From: Prostheceraeus crozeri
Lineage: Eukaryota; Platyhelminthes; Polycladida; Euryleptidae
NCBI GenBank assembly: GCA_907163375.1
Contig: CAJQUW010007906.1
Span: 148,026 to 212,025, forward strand
Length of the DNA: 64,000 nucleotides
Reading direction: 5' to 3'
Part shown: positions 9,311 to 19,494 of the stretch, piece after piece
Position numbering within the stretch: position 1 is the first letter of the stretch
How the letters are laid out: each line of letters starts with the position of its first letter
Position numbers and translations under genes: made by a program
Notes under the pieces: generated by a model
Seen by the model: the letters and a program-made list of their open reading frames with translations, nothing else
Told to the model about the DNA's origin: nothing
Databases searched by the model: none

Positions 9311-10381
9311 ATGGATGCCAGAAGAGTACAATTGGTTACGAGGAATGAAGCACAGGGTATATTACAGAGAATTGATTATCTAGATGACAAATTGAACGGA
9401 TTAACAAACACAATGAATTCAATACATAGAATTTTAAGTACATTTTATTCAGACATTAAATTGGATATGCAAGAGGTTAAACAACGAACTAAAGAAATTA
9501 AAAGTATGAAGGATAATGTGAAAGAAGAAATACTAAGTCAAACAAAAGAAACCGAAGTATTTCGAGAGAAAATAAAAACTGAAATGACTGAAATCAACAA
9601 GAAATTAACACGATTAACAAATGAAAAACTTGATTGGAATAAGAAAGTTAAACAAAGGAAATTCTCATTTTATGAATCATATAAGAACGCAGCAATCGCA
9701 GAAATATACCAGAAAGCTTTAGAAGAACATGTTCAAAGAGTACCAAAGAAATTATTTAAAATCCCAGTAACTCAACACTATGAAAAAGAAAGGCAACTGA
9801 GAAAGGAACAAAGCATTAAACAAACGGAACACGAAATTAAAAGATTGAGATTGGTATCAGAAATTAAGACCAAGATTGTGGAAAGAATCGATAATGATAT
9901 GATTGAATATTTTTACGCATGCTACGACGAAGAAGAAGCTAAGTTACGCAAAGATCAATGGAGTGAAATAATCAGCAATGAGGAGAAAAGAAGTAAAATA
10001 ATTTGGGACAATAAAAGACATTTTTTTGAATCAGACAGACATTTAATATCAATAAATAGTGATCGGAAATGTGTATCGAAAGACTCACCTGCTGCATCAT
10101 ATTTTTCAAAGAAACAATCAAGCTACAGCAACAATAAAAAACGGCAAAACAATGACAGAAGAACTAATCAACAAACTTTCAACTATCAATGTGCTTGTCG
10201 CGACAATAATTGGCGAACAAGGGAACGTCAAAACTTTCAACATTTTGAAAAAAACAATAATAAACAACGAAATTGGCGAAGGACTAATTGGCACAATATT
10301 GATGTAGACTCAAGGTATTTGGAAAGGATATCTTCCTACCATGACCAATACACTGGTAGAAGAGAGTATATCCCTTACTAA
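9311..10381 (+). CDS. Array unit 8: coiled-coil/basic tail protein
   Basis: Intact 356-aa copy, Ala variant (SPAASYF), as in unit 3. Confidence 0.72.
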   Translation: MDARRVQLVTRNEAQGILQRIDYLDDKLNGLTNTMNSIHRILSTFYSDIKLDMQEVKQRTKEIKSMKDNVKEEILSQTKETEVFREKIKTEMTEINKKLTRLTNEKLDWNKKVKQRKFSFYESYKNAAIAEIYQKALEEHVQRVPKKLFKIPVTQHYEKERQLRKEQSIKQTEHEIKRLRLVSEIKTKIVERIDNDMIEYFYACYDEEEAKLRKDQWSEIISNEEKRSKIIWDNKRHFFESDRHLISINSDRKCVSKDSPAASYFSKKQSSYSNNKKRQNNDRRTNQQTFNYQCACRDNNWRTRERQNFQHFEKNNNKQRNWRRTNWHNIDVDSRYLERISSYHDQYTGRREYIPY

Positions 10382-10586
10382 CAGATTTTTTACCAATTTC
10401 TATGTATATGAATGCTCTGATGCTAATTTTTAAAAAATAAATCATTCATCCCTTGAAAAGTCCCTAGAAGGGACGTAAACCGGTCGGGATAAATCCTCAG
10501 TAATTAATAGTTTTCTTTTGGACTTATTTTCTTATATTTATTGCCCATTTTTGGTAACTTTAATTTTGTCTTATTTTCTGACAAAA

Positions 10587-11657
10587 ATGGATGCCAGAAG
10601 AGTACAATTGGTTACGAGGAATGAAGCACAGGGTATATTACAGAGAATTGATTATCTAGATGACAAATTGAACGGATTAACAAACACAATGAATTCAATA
10701 CATAGAATTTTAAGTACATTTTATTCAGACATTAAATTGGATATGCAAGAGGTTAAACAACGAACTAAAGAAATTAAAAGTATGAAGGATAATGTGAAAG
10801 AAGAAATACTAAGTCAAACAAAAGAAACCGAAGTATTTCGAGAGAAAATAAAAACTGAAATGACTGAAATCAACAAGAAATTAACACGATTAACAAATGA
10901 AAAACTTGATTGGAATAAGAAAGTTAAACAAAGGAAATTCTCATTTTATGAATCATATAAGAACGCAGCAATCGCAGAAATATACCAGAAAGCTTTAGAA
11001 GAACATGTTCAAAGAGTACCAAAGAAATTATTTAAAATCCCAGTAACTCAACACTATGAAAAAGAAAGGCAACTGAGAAAGGAACAAAGCATTAAACAAA
11101 CGGAACACGAAATTAAAAGATTGAGATTGGTATCAGAAATTAAGACCAAGATTGTGGAAAGAATCGATAATGATATGATTGAATATTTTTACGCATGCTA
11201 CGACGAAGAAGAAGCTAAGTTACGCAAAGATCAATGGAGTGAAATAATCAGCAATGAGGAGAAAAGAAGTAAAATAATTTGGGACAATAAAAGACATTTT
11301 TTTGAATCAGACAGACATTTAATATCAATAAATAGTGATCGGAAATGTGTATCGAAAGACTCACCTGCTGCATCATATTTTTCAAAGAAACAATCAAGCT
11401 ACAGCAACAATAAAAAACGGCAAAACAATGACAGAAGAACTAATCAACAAACTTTCAACTATCAATGTGCTTGTCGCGACAATAATTGGCGAACAAGGGA
11501 ACGTCAAAACTTTCAACATTTTGAAAAAAACAATAATAAACAACGAAATTGGCGAAGGACTAATTGGCACAATATTGATGTAGACTCAAGGTATTTGGAA
11601 AGGATATCTTCCTACCATGACCAATACACTGGTAGAAGAGAGTATATCCCTTACTAA
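10587..11657 (+). CDS. Array unit 9: coiled-coil/basic tail protein
   Basis: Intact 356-aa copy, Ala variant. It is the last full-type unit before the block of deletion variants. Confidence 0.72.
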   Translation: MDARRVQLVTRNEAQGILQRIDYLDDKLNGLTNTMNSIHRILSTFYSDIKLDMQEVKQRTKEIKSMKDNVKEEILSQTKETEVFREKIKTEMTEINKKLTRLTNEKLDWNKKVKQRKFSFYESYKNAAIAEIYQKALEEHVQRVPKKLFKIPVTQHYEKERQLRKEQSIKQTEHEIKRLRLVSEIKTKIVERIDNDMIEYFYACYDEEEAKLRKDQWSEIISNEEKRSKIIWDNKRHFFESDRHLISINSDRKCVSKDSPAASYFSKKQSSYSNNKKRQNNDRRTNQQTFNYQCACRDNNWRTRERQNFQHFEKNNNKQRNWRRTNWHNIDVDSRYLERISSYHDQYTGRREYIPY

Positions 11658-11862
11658 CAGATTTTTTACCAATTTCTATGTATATGAATGCTCTGATGCT
11701 AATTTTTAAAAAATAAATCATTCATCCCTTGAAAAGTCCCTAGAAGGGACGTAAACCGGTCGGGATAAATCCTCAGTAATTAATAGTTTTCTTTTGGACT
11801 TATTTTCTTATATTTATTGCCCATTTTTGGTAACTTTAATTTTGTCTTATTTTCTGACAAAA

Positions 11863-12837
11863 ATGGATGCCAGAAGAGTACAATTGGTTACGAGGAATGA
11901 AGCACAGGGTATATTACAGAGAATTGATTATCTAGATGACAAATTGAACGGATTAACAAACACAATGAATTCAATACATAGAATTTTAAGTACATTTTAT
12001 TCAGACATTAAATTGGATATGCAAGAGGTTAAACAACGAACTAAAGAAATTAAAAGTATGAAGGATAATGTGAAAGAAGAAATACTAAGTCAAACAAAAG
12101 AAACCGAAGTATTTCGAGAGAAAATAAAAACTGAAATGACTGAAATCAACAAGAAATTAACACGATTAACAAATGAAAAACTTGATTGGAATAAGAAAGT
12201 TAAACAAAGGAAATTCTCATTTTATGAATCATATAAGAACGCAGCAATCGCAGAAATATACCAGAAAGCTTTAGAAGAACATGTTCAAAGAGTACCAAAG
12301 AAATTATTTAAAATCCCAGTAACTCAACACTATGAAAAAGAAAGGCAACTGAGAAAGGAACAAAGCATTAAACAAACGGAACACGAAATTAAAAGATTGA
12401 GATTGGTATCAGAAATTAAGACCAAGATTGTGGAAAGAATCGATAATGATATGATTGAATATTTTTACGCATGCTACGACGAAGAAGAAGCTAAGTTACG
12501 CAAAGATCAATGGAGTGAAATAATCAGCAATGAGGAGAAAAGAAGTAAAATAATTTGGGACAATAAAAGACATTTTTTTGAATCAGACAGACATTTAATA
12601 TCAATAAGAAAGACTCACCTGCTACATCATATTTTTCAAAGAAACAATCAAGCTACAGCAACAATAAAAAACGGCAAAACAATGACAGAAGAACTAATCA
12701 ACAAACTTTCAACTATCAATGTGCTTGTCGCGACAATAATTGGCGAACAAGGGAACGTCAAAACTTTCAACATTTTGAAAAAAACAATAATAAACAACGA
12801 AATTGGCGAAGGACTAATTGGCACAATATTGATGTAG
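11863..12837 (+). CDS. Array unit 10: 22-bp deletion variant with switched C-terminal frame (324 aa)
   Basis: A 22-bp deletion at about 12607 (within the segment encoding NSDRKCVS) joins ...HLIS directly to IRKTHLLHH. The frame therefore changes and the C-terminus becomes the alternative 75-residue reading of the same DNA (NKLSTINVLVATIIGEQ...GTILM), which is less basic and more hydrophobic. The ORF stays open because this second frame is open in every unit. Stop is TAG at 12835-12837. Confidence 0.65.
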   Translation: MDARRVQLVTRNEAQGILQRIDYLDDKLNGLTNTMNSIHRILSTFYSDIKLDMQEVKQRTKEIKSMKDNVKEEILSQTKETEVFREKIKTEMTEINKKLTRLTNEKLDWNKKVKQRKFSFYESYKNAAIAEIYQKALEEHVQRVPKKLFKIPVTQHYEKERQLRKEQSIKQTEHEIKRLRLVSEIKTKIVERIDNDMIEYFYACYDEEEAKLRKDQWSEIISNEEKRSKIIWDNKRHFFESDRHLISIRKTHLLHHIFQRNNQATATIKNGKTMTEELINKLSTINVLVATIIGEQGNVKTFNILKKTIINNEIGEGLIGTILM

Positions 12838-13116
12838 ACTCAAGGTATTTGGAAAGGATATCTTCCTACCATGACCAATACACTGGTAGAAGAGAGTATA
12901 TCCCTTACTAACAGATTTTTTACCAATTTCTATGTATATGAATGCTCTGATGCTAATTTTTAAAAAATAAATCATTCATCCCTTGAAAAGTCCCTAGAAG
13001 GGACGTAAACCGGTCGGGATAAATCCTCAGTAATTAATAGTTTTCTTTTGGACTTATTTTCTTATATTTATTGCCCATTTTTGGTAACTTTAATTTTGTC
13101 TTATTTTCTGACAAAA

Positions 13117-14091
13117 ATGGATGCCAGAAGAGTACAATTGGTTACGAGGAATGAAGCACAGGGTATATTACAGAGAATTGATTATCTAGATGACAAATTG
13201 AACGGATTAACAAACACAATGAATTCAATACATAGAATTTTAAGTACATTTTATTCAGACATTAAATTGGATATGCAAGAGGTTAAACAACGAACTAAAG
13301 AAATTAAAAGTATGAAGGATAATGTGAAAGAAGAAATACTAAGTCAAACAAAAGAAACCGAAGTATTTCGAGAGAAAATAAAAACTGAAATGACTGAAAT
13401 CAACAAGAAATTAACACGATTAACAAATGAAAAACTTGATTGGAATAAGAAAGTTAAACAAAGGAAATTCTCATTTTATGAATCATATAAGAACGCAGCA
13501 ATCGCAGAAATATACCAGAAAGCTTTAGAAGAACATGTTCAAAGAGTACCAAAGAAATTATTTAAAATCCCAGTAACTCAACACTATGAAAAAGAAAGGC
13601 AACTGAGAAAGGAACAAAGCATTAAACAAACGGAACACGAAATTAAAAGATTGAGATTGGTATCAGAAATTAAGACCAAGATTGTGGAAAGAATCGATAA
13701 TGATATGATTGAATATTTTTACGCATGCTACGACGAAGAAGAAGCTAAGTTACGCAAAGATCAATGGAGTGAAATAATCAGCAATGAGGAGAAAAGAAGT
13801 AAAATAATTTGGGACAATAAAAGACATTTTTTTGAATCAGACAGACATTTAATATCAATAAGAAAGACTCACCTGCTACATCATATTTTTCAAAGAAACA
13901 ATCAAGCTACAGCAACAATAAAAAACGGCAAAACAATGACAGAAGAACTAATCAACAAACTTTCAACTATCAATGTGCTTGTCGCGACAATAATTGGCGA
14001 ACAAGGGAACGTCAAAACTTTCAACATTTTGAAAAAAACAATAATAAACAACGAAATTGGCGAAGGACTAATTGGCACAATATTGATGTAG
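13117..14091 (+). CDS. Array unit 11: 22-bp deletion variant (324 aa)
   Basis: Same 22-bp deletion and switched C-terminus as unit 10, so the two adjacent units share a derived state. Confidence 0.65.
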   Translation: MDARRVQLVTRNEAQGILQRIDYLDDKLNGLTNTMNSIHRILSTFYSDIKLDMQEVKQRTKEIKSMKDNVKEEILSQTKETEVFREKIKTEMTEINKKLTRLTNEKLDWNKKVKQRKFSFYESYKNAAIAEIYQKALEEHVQRVPKKLFKIPVTQHYEKERQLRKEQSIKQTEHEIKRLRLVSEIKTKIVERIDNDMIEYFYACYDEEEAKLRKDQWSEIISNEEKRSKIIWDNKRHFFESDRHLISIRKTHLLHHIFQRNNQATATIKNGKTMTEELINKLSTINVLVATIIGEQGNVKTFNILKKTIINNEIGEGLIGTILM

Positions 14092-14370
14092 ACTCAAGGT
14101 ATTTGGAAAGGATATCTTCCTACCATGACCAATACACTGGTAGAAGAGAGTATATCCCTTACTAACAGATTTTTTACCAATTTCTATGTATATGAATGCT
14201 CTGATGCTAATTTTTAAAAAATAAATCATTCATCCCTTGAAAAGTCCCTAGAAGGGACGTAAACCGGTCGGGATAAATCCTCAGTAATTAATAGTTTTCT
14301 TTTGGACTTATTTTCTTATATTTATTGCCCATTTTTGGTAACTTTAATTTTGTCTTATTTTCTGACAAAA

Positions 14371-15195
14371 ATGGATGCCAGAAGAGTACAATTGGTTACG
14401 AGGAATGAAGCACAGGGTATATTACAGAGAATTGATTATCTAGATGACAAATTGAACGGATTAACAAACACAATGAATTCAATACATAGAATTTTAAGTA
14501 CATTTTATTCAGACATTAAATTGGATATGCAAGAGGTTAAACAACGAACTAAAGAAATTAAAAGTATGAAGGATAATGTGAAAGAAGAAATACTAAGTCA
14601 AACAAAAGAAACCGAAGTATTTCGAGAGAAAATAAAAACTGAAATGACTGAAATCAACAAGAAATTAACACGATTAACAAATGAAAAACTTGATTGGAAT
14701 AAGAAAGTTAAACAAAGGAAATTCTCATTTTATGAATCATATAAGAACGCAGCAATCGCAGAAATATACCAGAAAGCTTTAGAAGAACATGTTCAAAGAG
14801 TACCAAAGAAATTATTTAAAATCCCAGTAACTCAACACTATGAAAAAGAAAGGCAACTGAGAAAGGAACAAAGCATTAAACAAACGGAACACGAAATTAA
14901 AAGATTGAGATTGGTATCAGAAATTAAGACCAAGATTGTGGAAAGAATCGATAATGATATGATTGAATATTTTTACGCATGCTACGACGAAGAAGAAGCT
15001 AAGTTACGCAAAGATCAATGGAGTGAAATAATCAGCAATGAGGAGAAAAGAAGTAAAATAATTTGGGACAATAAAAGACATTTTTTTGAATCAGACAGAC
15101 ATTTAATATCAATAAGTGATCGGAAAATGTGTATCGAAAGACTCACCTGCTACATCATATTTTTCAAAGAAACAATCAAGCTACAGCAACAATAA
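14371..15195 (+). pseudogene. Array unit 12: net -2 variant, C-terminus truncated (274 aa)
   Basis: Near 15113-15127 this unit lacks ATA and has one extra A relative to full units (net -2). The ORF shifts into the third frame and stops at 15195. The original tail frame remains open separately (15116-15439). It sits between two pairs of 22-bp-deletion units and carries a different lesion at the same spot. Confidence 0.65.
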
Positions 15196-15644
15196 AAAAC
15201 GGCAAAACAATGACAGAAGAACTAATCAACAAACTTTCAACTATCAATGTGCTTGTCGCGACAATAATTGGCGAACAAGGGAACGTCAAAACTTTCAACA
15301 TTTTGAAAAAAACAATAATAAACAACGAAATTGGCGAAGGACTAATTGGCACAATATTGATGTAGACTCAAGGTATTTGGAAAGGATATCTTCCTACCAT
15401 GACCAATACACTGGTAGAAGAGAGTATATCCCTTACTAACAGATTTTTTACCAATTTCTATGTATATGAATGCTCTGATGCTAATTTTTAAAAAATAAAT
15501 CATTCATCCCTTGAAAAGTCCCTAGAAGGGACGTAAACCGGTCGGGATAAATCCTCAGTAATTAATAGTTTTCTTTTGGACTTATTTTCTTATATTTATT
15601 GCCCATTTTTGGTAACTTTAATTTTGTCTTATTTTCTGACAAAA

Positions 15645-16619
15645 ATGGATGCCAGAAGAGTACAATTGGTTACGAGGAATGAAGCACAGGGTATATTACA
15701 GAGAATTGATTATCTAGATGACAAATTGAACGGATTAACAAACACAATGAATTCAATACATAGAATTTTAAGTACATTTTATTCAGACATTAAATTGGAT
15801 ATGCAAGAGGTTAAACAACGAACTAAAGAAATTAAAAGTATGAAGGATAATGTGAAAGAAGAAATACTAAGTCAAACAAAAGAAACCGAAGTATTTCGAG
15901 AGAAAATAAAAACTGAAATGACTGAAATCAACAAGAAATTAACACGATTAACAAATGAAAAACTTGATTGGAATAAGAAAGTTAAACAAAGGAAATTCTC
16001 ATTTTATGAATCATATAAGAACGCAGCAATCGCAGAAATATACCAGAAAGCTTTAGAAGAACATGTTCAAAGAGTACCAAAGAAATTATTTAAAATCCCA
16101 GTAACTCAACACTATGAAAAAGAAAGGCAACTGAGAAAGGAACAAAGCATTAAACAAACGGAACACGAAATTAAAAGATTGAGATTGGTATCAGAAATTA
16201 AGACCAAGATTGTGGAAAGAATCGATAATGATATGATTGAATATTTTTACGCATGCTACGACGAAGAAGAAGCTAAGTTACGCAAAGATCAATGGAGTGA
16301 AATAATCAGCAATGAGGAGAAAAGAAGTAAAATAATTTGGGACAATAAAAGACATTTTTTTGAATCAGACAGACATTTAATATCAATAAGAAAGACTCAC
16401 CTGCTACATCATATTTTTCAAAGAAACAATCAAGCTACAGCAACAATAAAAAACGGCAAAACAATGACAGAAGAACTAATCAACAAACTTTCAACTATCA
16501 ATGTGCTTGTCGCGACAATAATTGGCGAACAAGGGAACGTCAAAACTTTCAACATTTTGAAAAAAACAATAATAAACAACGAAATTGGCGAAGGACTAAT
16601 TGGCACAATATTGATGTAG
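15645..16619 (+). CDS. Array unit 13: 22-bp deletion variant (324 aa)
   Basis: Same deletion and switched C-terminal frame as units 10 and 11. Confidence 0.65.
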   Translation: MDARRVQLVTRNEAQGILQRIDYLDDKLNGLTNTMNSIHRILSTFYSDIKLDMQEVKQRTKEIKSMKDNVKEEILSQTKETEVFREKIKTEMTEINKKLTRLTNEKLDWNKKVKQRKFSFYESYKNAAIAEIYQKALEEHVQRVPKKLFKIPVTQHYEKERQLRKEQSIKQTEHEIKRLRLVSEIKTKIVERIDNDMIEYFYACYDEEEAKLRKDQWSEIISNEEKRSKIIWDNKRHFFESDRHLISIRKTHLLHHIFQRNNQATATIKNGKTMTEELINKLSTINVLVATIIGEQGNVKTFNILKKTIINNEIGEGLIGTILM

Positions 16620-16898
16620 ACTCAAGGTATTTGGAAAGGATATCTTCCTACCATGACCAATACACTGGTAGAAGAGAGTATATCCCTTACTAACAGATTT
16701 TTTACCAATTTCTATGTATATGAATGCTCTGATGCTAATTTTTAAAAAATAAATCATTCATCCCTTGAAAAGTCCCTAGAAGGGACGTAAACCGGTCGGG
16801 ATAAATCCTCAGTAATTAATAGTTTTCTTTTGGACTTATTTTCTTATATTTATTGCCCATTTTTGGTAACTTTAATTTTGTCTTATTTTCTGACAAAA

Positions 16899-17873
16899 AT
16901 GGATGCCAGAAGAGTACAATTGGTTACGAGGAATGAAGCACAGGGTATATTACAGAGAATTGATTATCTAGATGACAAATTGAACGGATTAACAAACACA
17001 ATGAATTCAATACATAGAATTTTAAGTACATTTTATTCAGACATTAAATTGGATATGCAAGAGGTTAAACAACGAACTAAAGAAATTAAAAGTATGAAGG
17101 ATAATGTGAAAGAAGAAATACTAAGTCAAACAAAAGAAACCGAAGTATTTCGAGAGAAAATAAAAACTGAAATGACTGAAATCAACAAGAAATTAACACG
17201 ATTAACAAATGAAAAACTTGATTGGAATAAGAAAGTTAAACAAAGGAAATTCTCATTTTATGAATCATATAAGAACGCAGCAATCGCAGAAATATACCAG
17301 AAAGCTTTAGAAGAACATGTTCAAAGAGTACCAAAGAAATTATTTAAAATCCCAGTAACTCAACACTATGAAAAAGAAAGGCAACTGAGAAAGGAACAAA
17401 GCATTAAACAAACGGAACACGAAATTAAAAGATTGAGATTGGTATCAGAAATTAAGACCAAGATTGTGGAAAGAATCGATAATGATATGATTGAATATTT
17501 TTACGCATGCTACGACGAAGAAGAAGCTAAGTTACGCAAAGATCAATGGAGTGAAATAATCAGCAATGAGGAGAAAAGAAGTAAAATAATTTGGGACAAT
17601 AAAAGACATTTTTTTGAATCAGACAGACATTTAATATCAATAAGAAAGACTCACCTGCTACATCATATTTTTCAAAGAAACAATCAAGCTACAGCAACAA
17701 TAAAAAACGGCAAAACAATGACAGAAGAACTAATCAACAAACTTTCAACTATCAATGTGCTTGTCGCGACAATAATTGGCGAACAAGGGAACGTCAAAAC
17801 TTTCAACATTTCGAAAAAAACAATAATAAACAACGAAATTGGCGAAGGACTAATTGGCACAATATTGATGTAG
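16899..17873 (+). CDS. Array unit 14: 22-bp deletion variant (324 aa, Leu to Ser)
   Basis: Same deletion as units 10, 11 and 13, plus a private T to C change near 17812 giving FNISKK instead of FNILKK in the switched frame. Confidence 0.65.
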   Translation: MDARRVQLVTRNEAQGILQRIDYLDDKLNGLTNTMNSIHRILSTFYSDIKLDMQEVKQRTKEIKSMKDNVKEEILSQTKETEVFREKIKTEMTEINKKLTRLTNEKLDWNKKVKQRKFSFYESYKNAAIAEIYQKALEEHVQRVPKKLFKIPVTQHYEKERQLRKEQSIKQTEHEIKRLRLVSEIKTKIVERIDNDMIEYFYACYDEEEAKLRKDQWSEIISNEEKRSKIIWDNKRHFFESDRHLISIRKTHLLHHIFQRNNQATATIKNGKTMTEELINKLSTINVLVATIIGEQGNVKTFNISKKTIINNEIGEGLIGTILM

Positions 17874-18152
17874 ACTCAAGGTATTTGGAAAGGATATCTT
17901 CCTACCATGACCAATACACTGGTAGAAGAGAGTATATCCCTTACTAACAGATTTTTTACCAATTTCTATGTATATGAATGCTCTGATGCTAATTTTTAAA
18001 AAATAAATCATTCATCCCTTGAAAAGTCCCTAGAAGGGACGTAAACCGGTCGGGATAAATCCTCAGTAATTAATAGTTTTCTTTTGGACTTATTTTCTTA
18101 TATTTATTGCCCATTTTTGGTAACTTTAATTTTGTCTTATTTTCTGACAAAA

Positions 18153-19223
18153 ATGGATGCCAGAAGAGTACAATTGGTTACGAGGAATGAAGCACAGGGT
18201 ATATTACAGAGAATTGATTATCTAGATGACAAATTGAACGGATTAACAAACACAATGAATTCAATACATAGAATTTTAAGTACATTTTATTCAGACATTA
18301 AATTGGATATGCAAGAGGTTAAACAACGAACTAAAGAAATTAAAAGTATGAAGGATAATGTGAAAGAAGAAATACTAAGTCAAACAAAAGAAACCGAAGT
18401 ATTTCGAGAGAAAATAAAAACTGAAATGACTGAAATCAACAAGAAATTAACACGATTAACAAATGAAAAACTTGATTGGAATAAGAAAGTTAAACAAAGG
18501 AAATTCTCATTTTATGAATCATATAAGAACGCAGCAATCGCAGAAATATACCAGAAAGCTTTAGAAGAACATGTTCAAAGAGTACCAAAGAAATTATTTA
18601 AAATCCCAGTAACTCAACACTATGAAAAAGAAAGGCAACTGAGAAAGGAACAAAGCATTAAACAAACGGAACACGAAATTAAAAGATTGAGATTGGTATC
18701 AGAAATTAAGACCAAGATTGTGGAAAGAATCGATAATGATATGATTGAATATTTTTACGCATGCTACGACGAAGAAGAAGCTAAGTTACGCAAAGATCAA
18801 TGGAGTGAAATAATCAGCAATGAGGAGAAAAGAAGTAAAATAATTTGGGACAATAAAAGACATTTTTTTGAATCAGACAGACATTTAATATCAATAAATA
18901 GTGATCGGAAATGTGTATCGAAAGACTCACCTGCTGCATCATATTTTTCAAAGAAACAATCAAGCTACAGCAACAATAAAAAACGGCAAAACAATGACAG
19001 AAGAACTAATCAACAAACTTTCAACTATCAATGTGCTTGTCGCGACAATAATTGGCGAACAAGGGAACGTCAAAACTTTCAACATTTTGAAAAAAACAAT
19101 AATAAACAACGAAATTGGCGAAGGACTAATTGGCACAATATTGATGTAGACTCAAGGTATTTGGAAAGGATATCTTCCTACCATGACCAATACACTGGTA
19201 GAAGAGAGTATATCCCTTACTAA
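18153..19223 (+). CDS. Array unit 15: coiled-coil/basic tail protein, last complete copy
   Basis: Intact 356-aa copy of the Ala type, full length again after the block of deletion variants. The next unit (from 19333) is cut off 84 bp in. Confidence 0.72.
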   Translation: MDARRVQLVTRNEAQGILQRIDYLDDKLNGLTNTMNSIHRILSTFYSDIKLDMQEVKQRTKEIKSMKDNVKEEILSQTKETEVFREKIKTEMTEINKKLTRLTNEKLDWNKKVKQRKFSFYESYKNAAIAEIYQKALEEHVQRVPKKLFKIPVTQHYEKERQLRKEQSIKQTEHEIKRLRLVSEIKTKIVERIDNDMIEYFYACYDEEEAKLRKDQWSEIISNEEKRSKIIWDNKRHFFESDRHLISINSDRKCVSKDSPAASYFSKKQSSYSNNKKRQNNDRRTNQQTFNYQCACRDNNWRTRERQNFQHFEKNNNKQRNWRRTNWHNIDVDSRYLERISSYHDQYTGRREYIPY

Positions 19224-19411
19224 CAGATTTTTTACCAATTTCTATGTATATGAATGCTCTGATGCTAATTTTTAAAAAATAAATCATTCATCCCTTGAAA
19301 AGTCCCTAGAAGGGACGTAAACCGGTCGGGATAAATCCTCAGTAATTAATAGTTTTCTTTTGGACTTATTTTCTTATATTTATTGTCCATTTTTGGTAAC
19401 TTTAATTTTGT

Positions 19412-19413
<2 letters not shown>

Positions 19414-19492
<79 letters not shown>
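19414..19492. repeat. (TA)n microsatellite at the array boundary
   Basis: About 39 TA repeats. The array sequence matches up to GTCTTAT (19410-19416), then gives way to the TA run, and no array sequence follows it. The array therefore ends inside a microsatellite. Confidence 0.95.

Positions 19493-19494
<2 letters not shown>

Larger units (their letters stand above)
1..19416 (+). repeat. Tandem array of 1.27-kb ORF-bearing, hammerhead-punctuated units
   Basis: Head-to-tail array of 15 complete units plus a partial unit at each end. The same landmark (the TTG preceding the ORF) recurs at 312, 1587, 2863, 4138, 5414, 6690, 7966, 9242, 10518, 11794, 13048, 14302, 15576, 16830, 18084 and 19360. 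Period is 1275-1276 bp for most units, 1254 bp for the four units with a 22-bp deletion (starting 11794, 13048, 15576, 16830) and 1274 bp for the unit at 14302. Units are almost identical; only a handful of single-base differences were noticed. Each unit contains, in order, a short leader, a 356-aa ORF, an AATAAA signal and a hammerhead-like segment. The array continues beyond the left edge and is cut at 19416 by a (TA)n tract. No reverse transcriptase, transposase or terminal inverted repeat lies in the unit. Near identity implies recent amplification or continuing homogenisation. Confidence 0.97.

Noticed and set aside
1-19416. Array as an integrated delta-like or obelisk-like RNA agent
   Set aside because: Ribozyme plus coiled-coil/basic protein invites the comparison, but there is no rod-like self-complementarity visible across the unit, no antigenomic ribozyme seen, and no sequence similarity that can be claimed.
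1-19416. Array as an rRNA/5S or histone tandem gene cluster
   Set aside because: No rRNA, tRNA or histone sequence is present in the unit.
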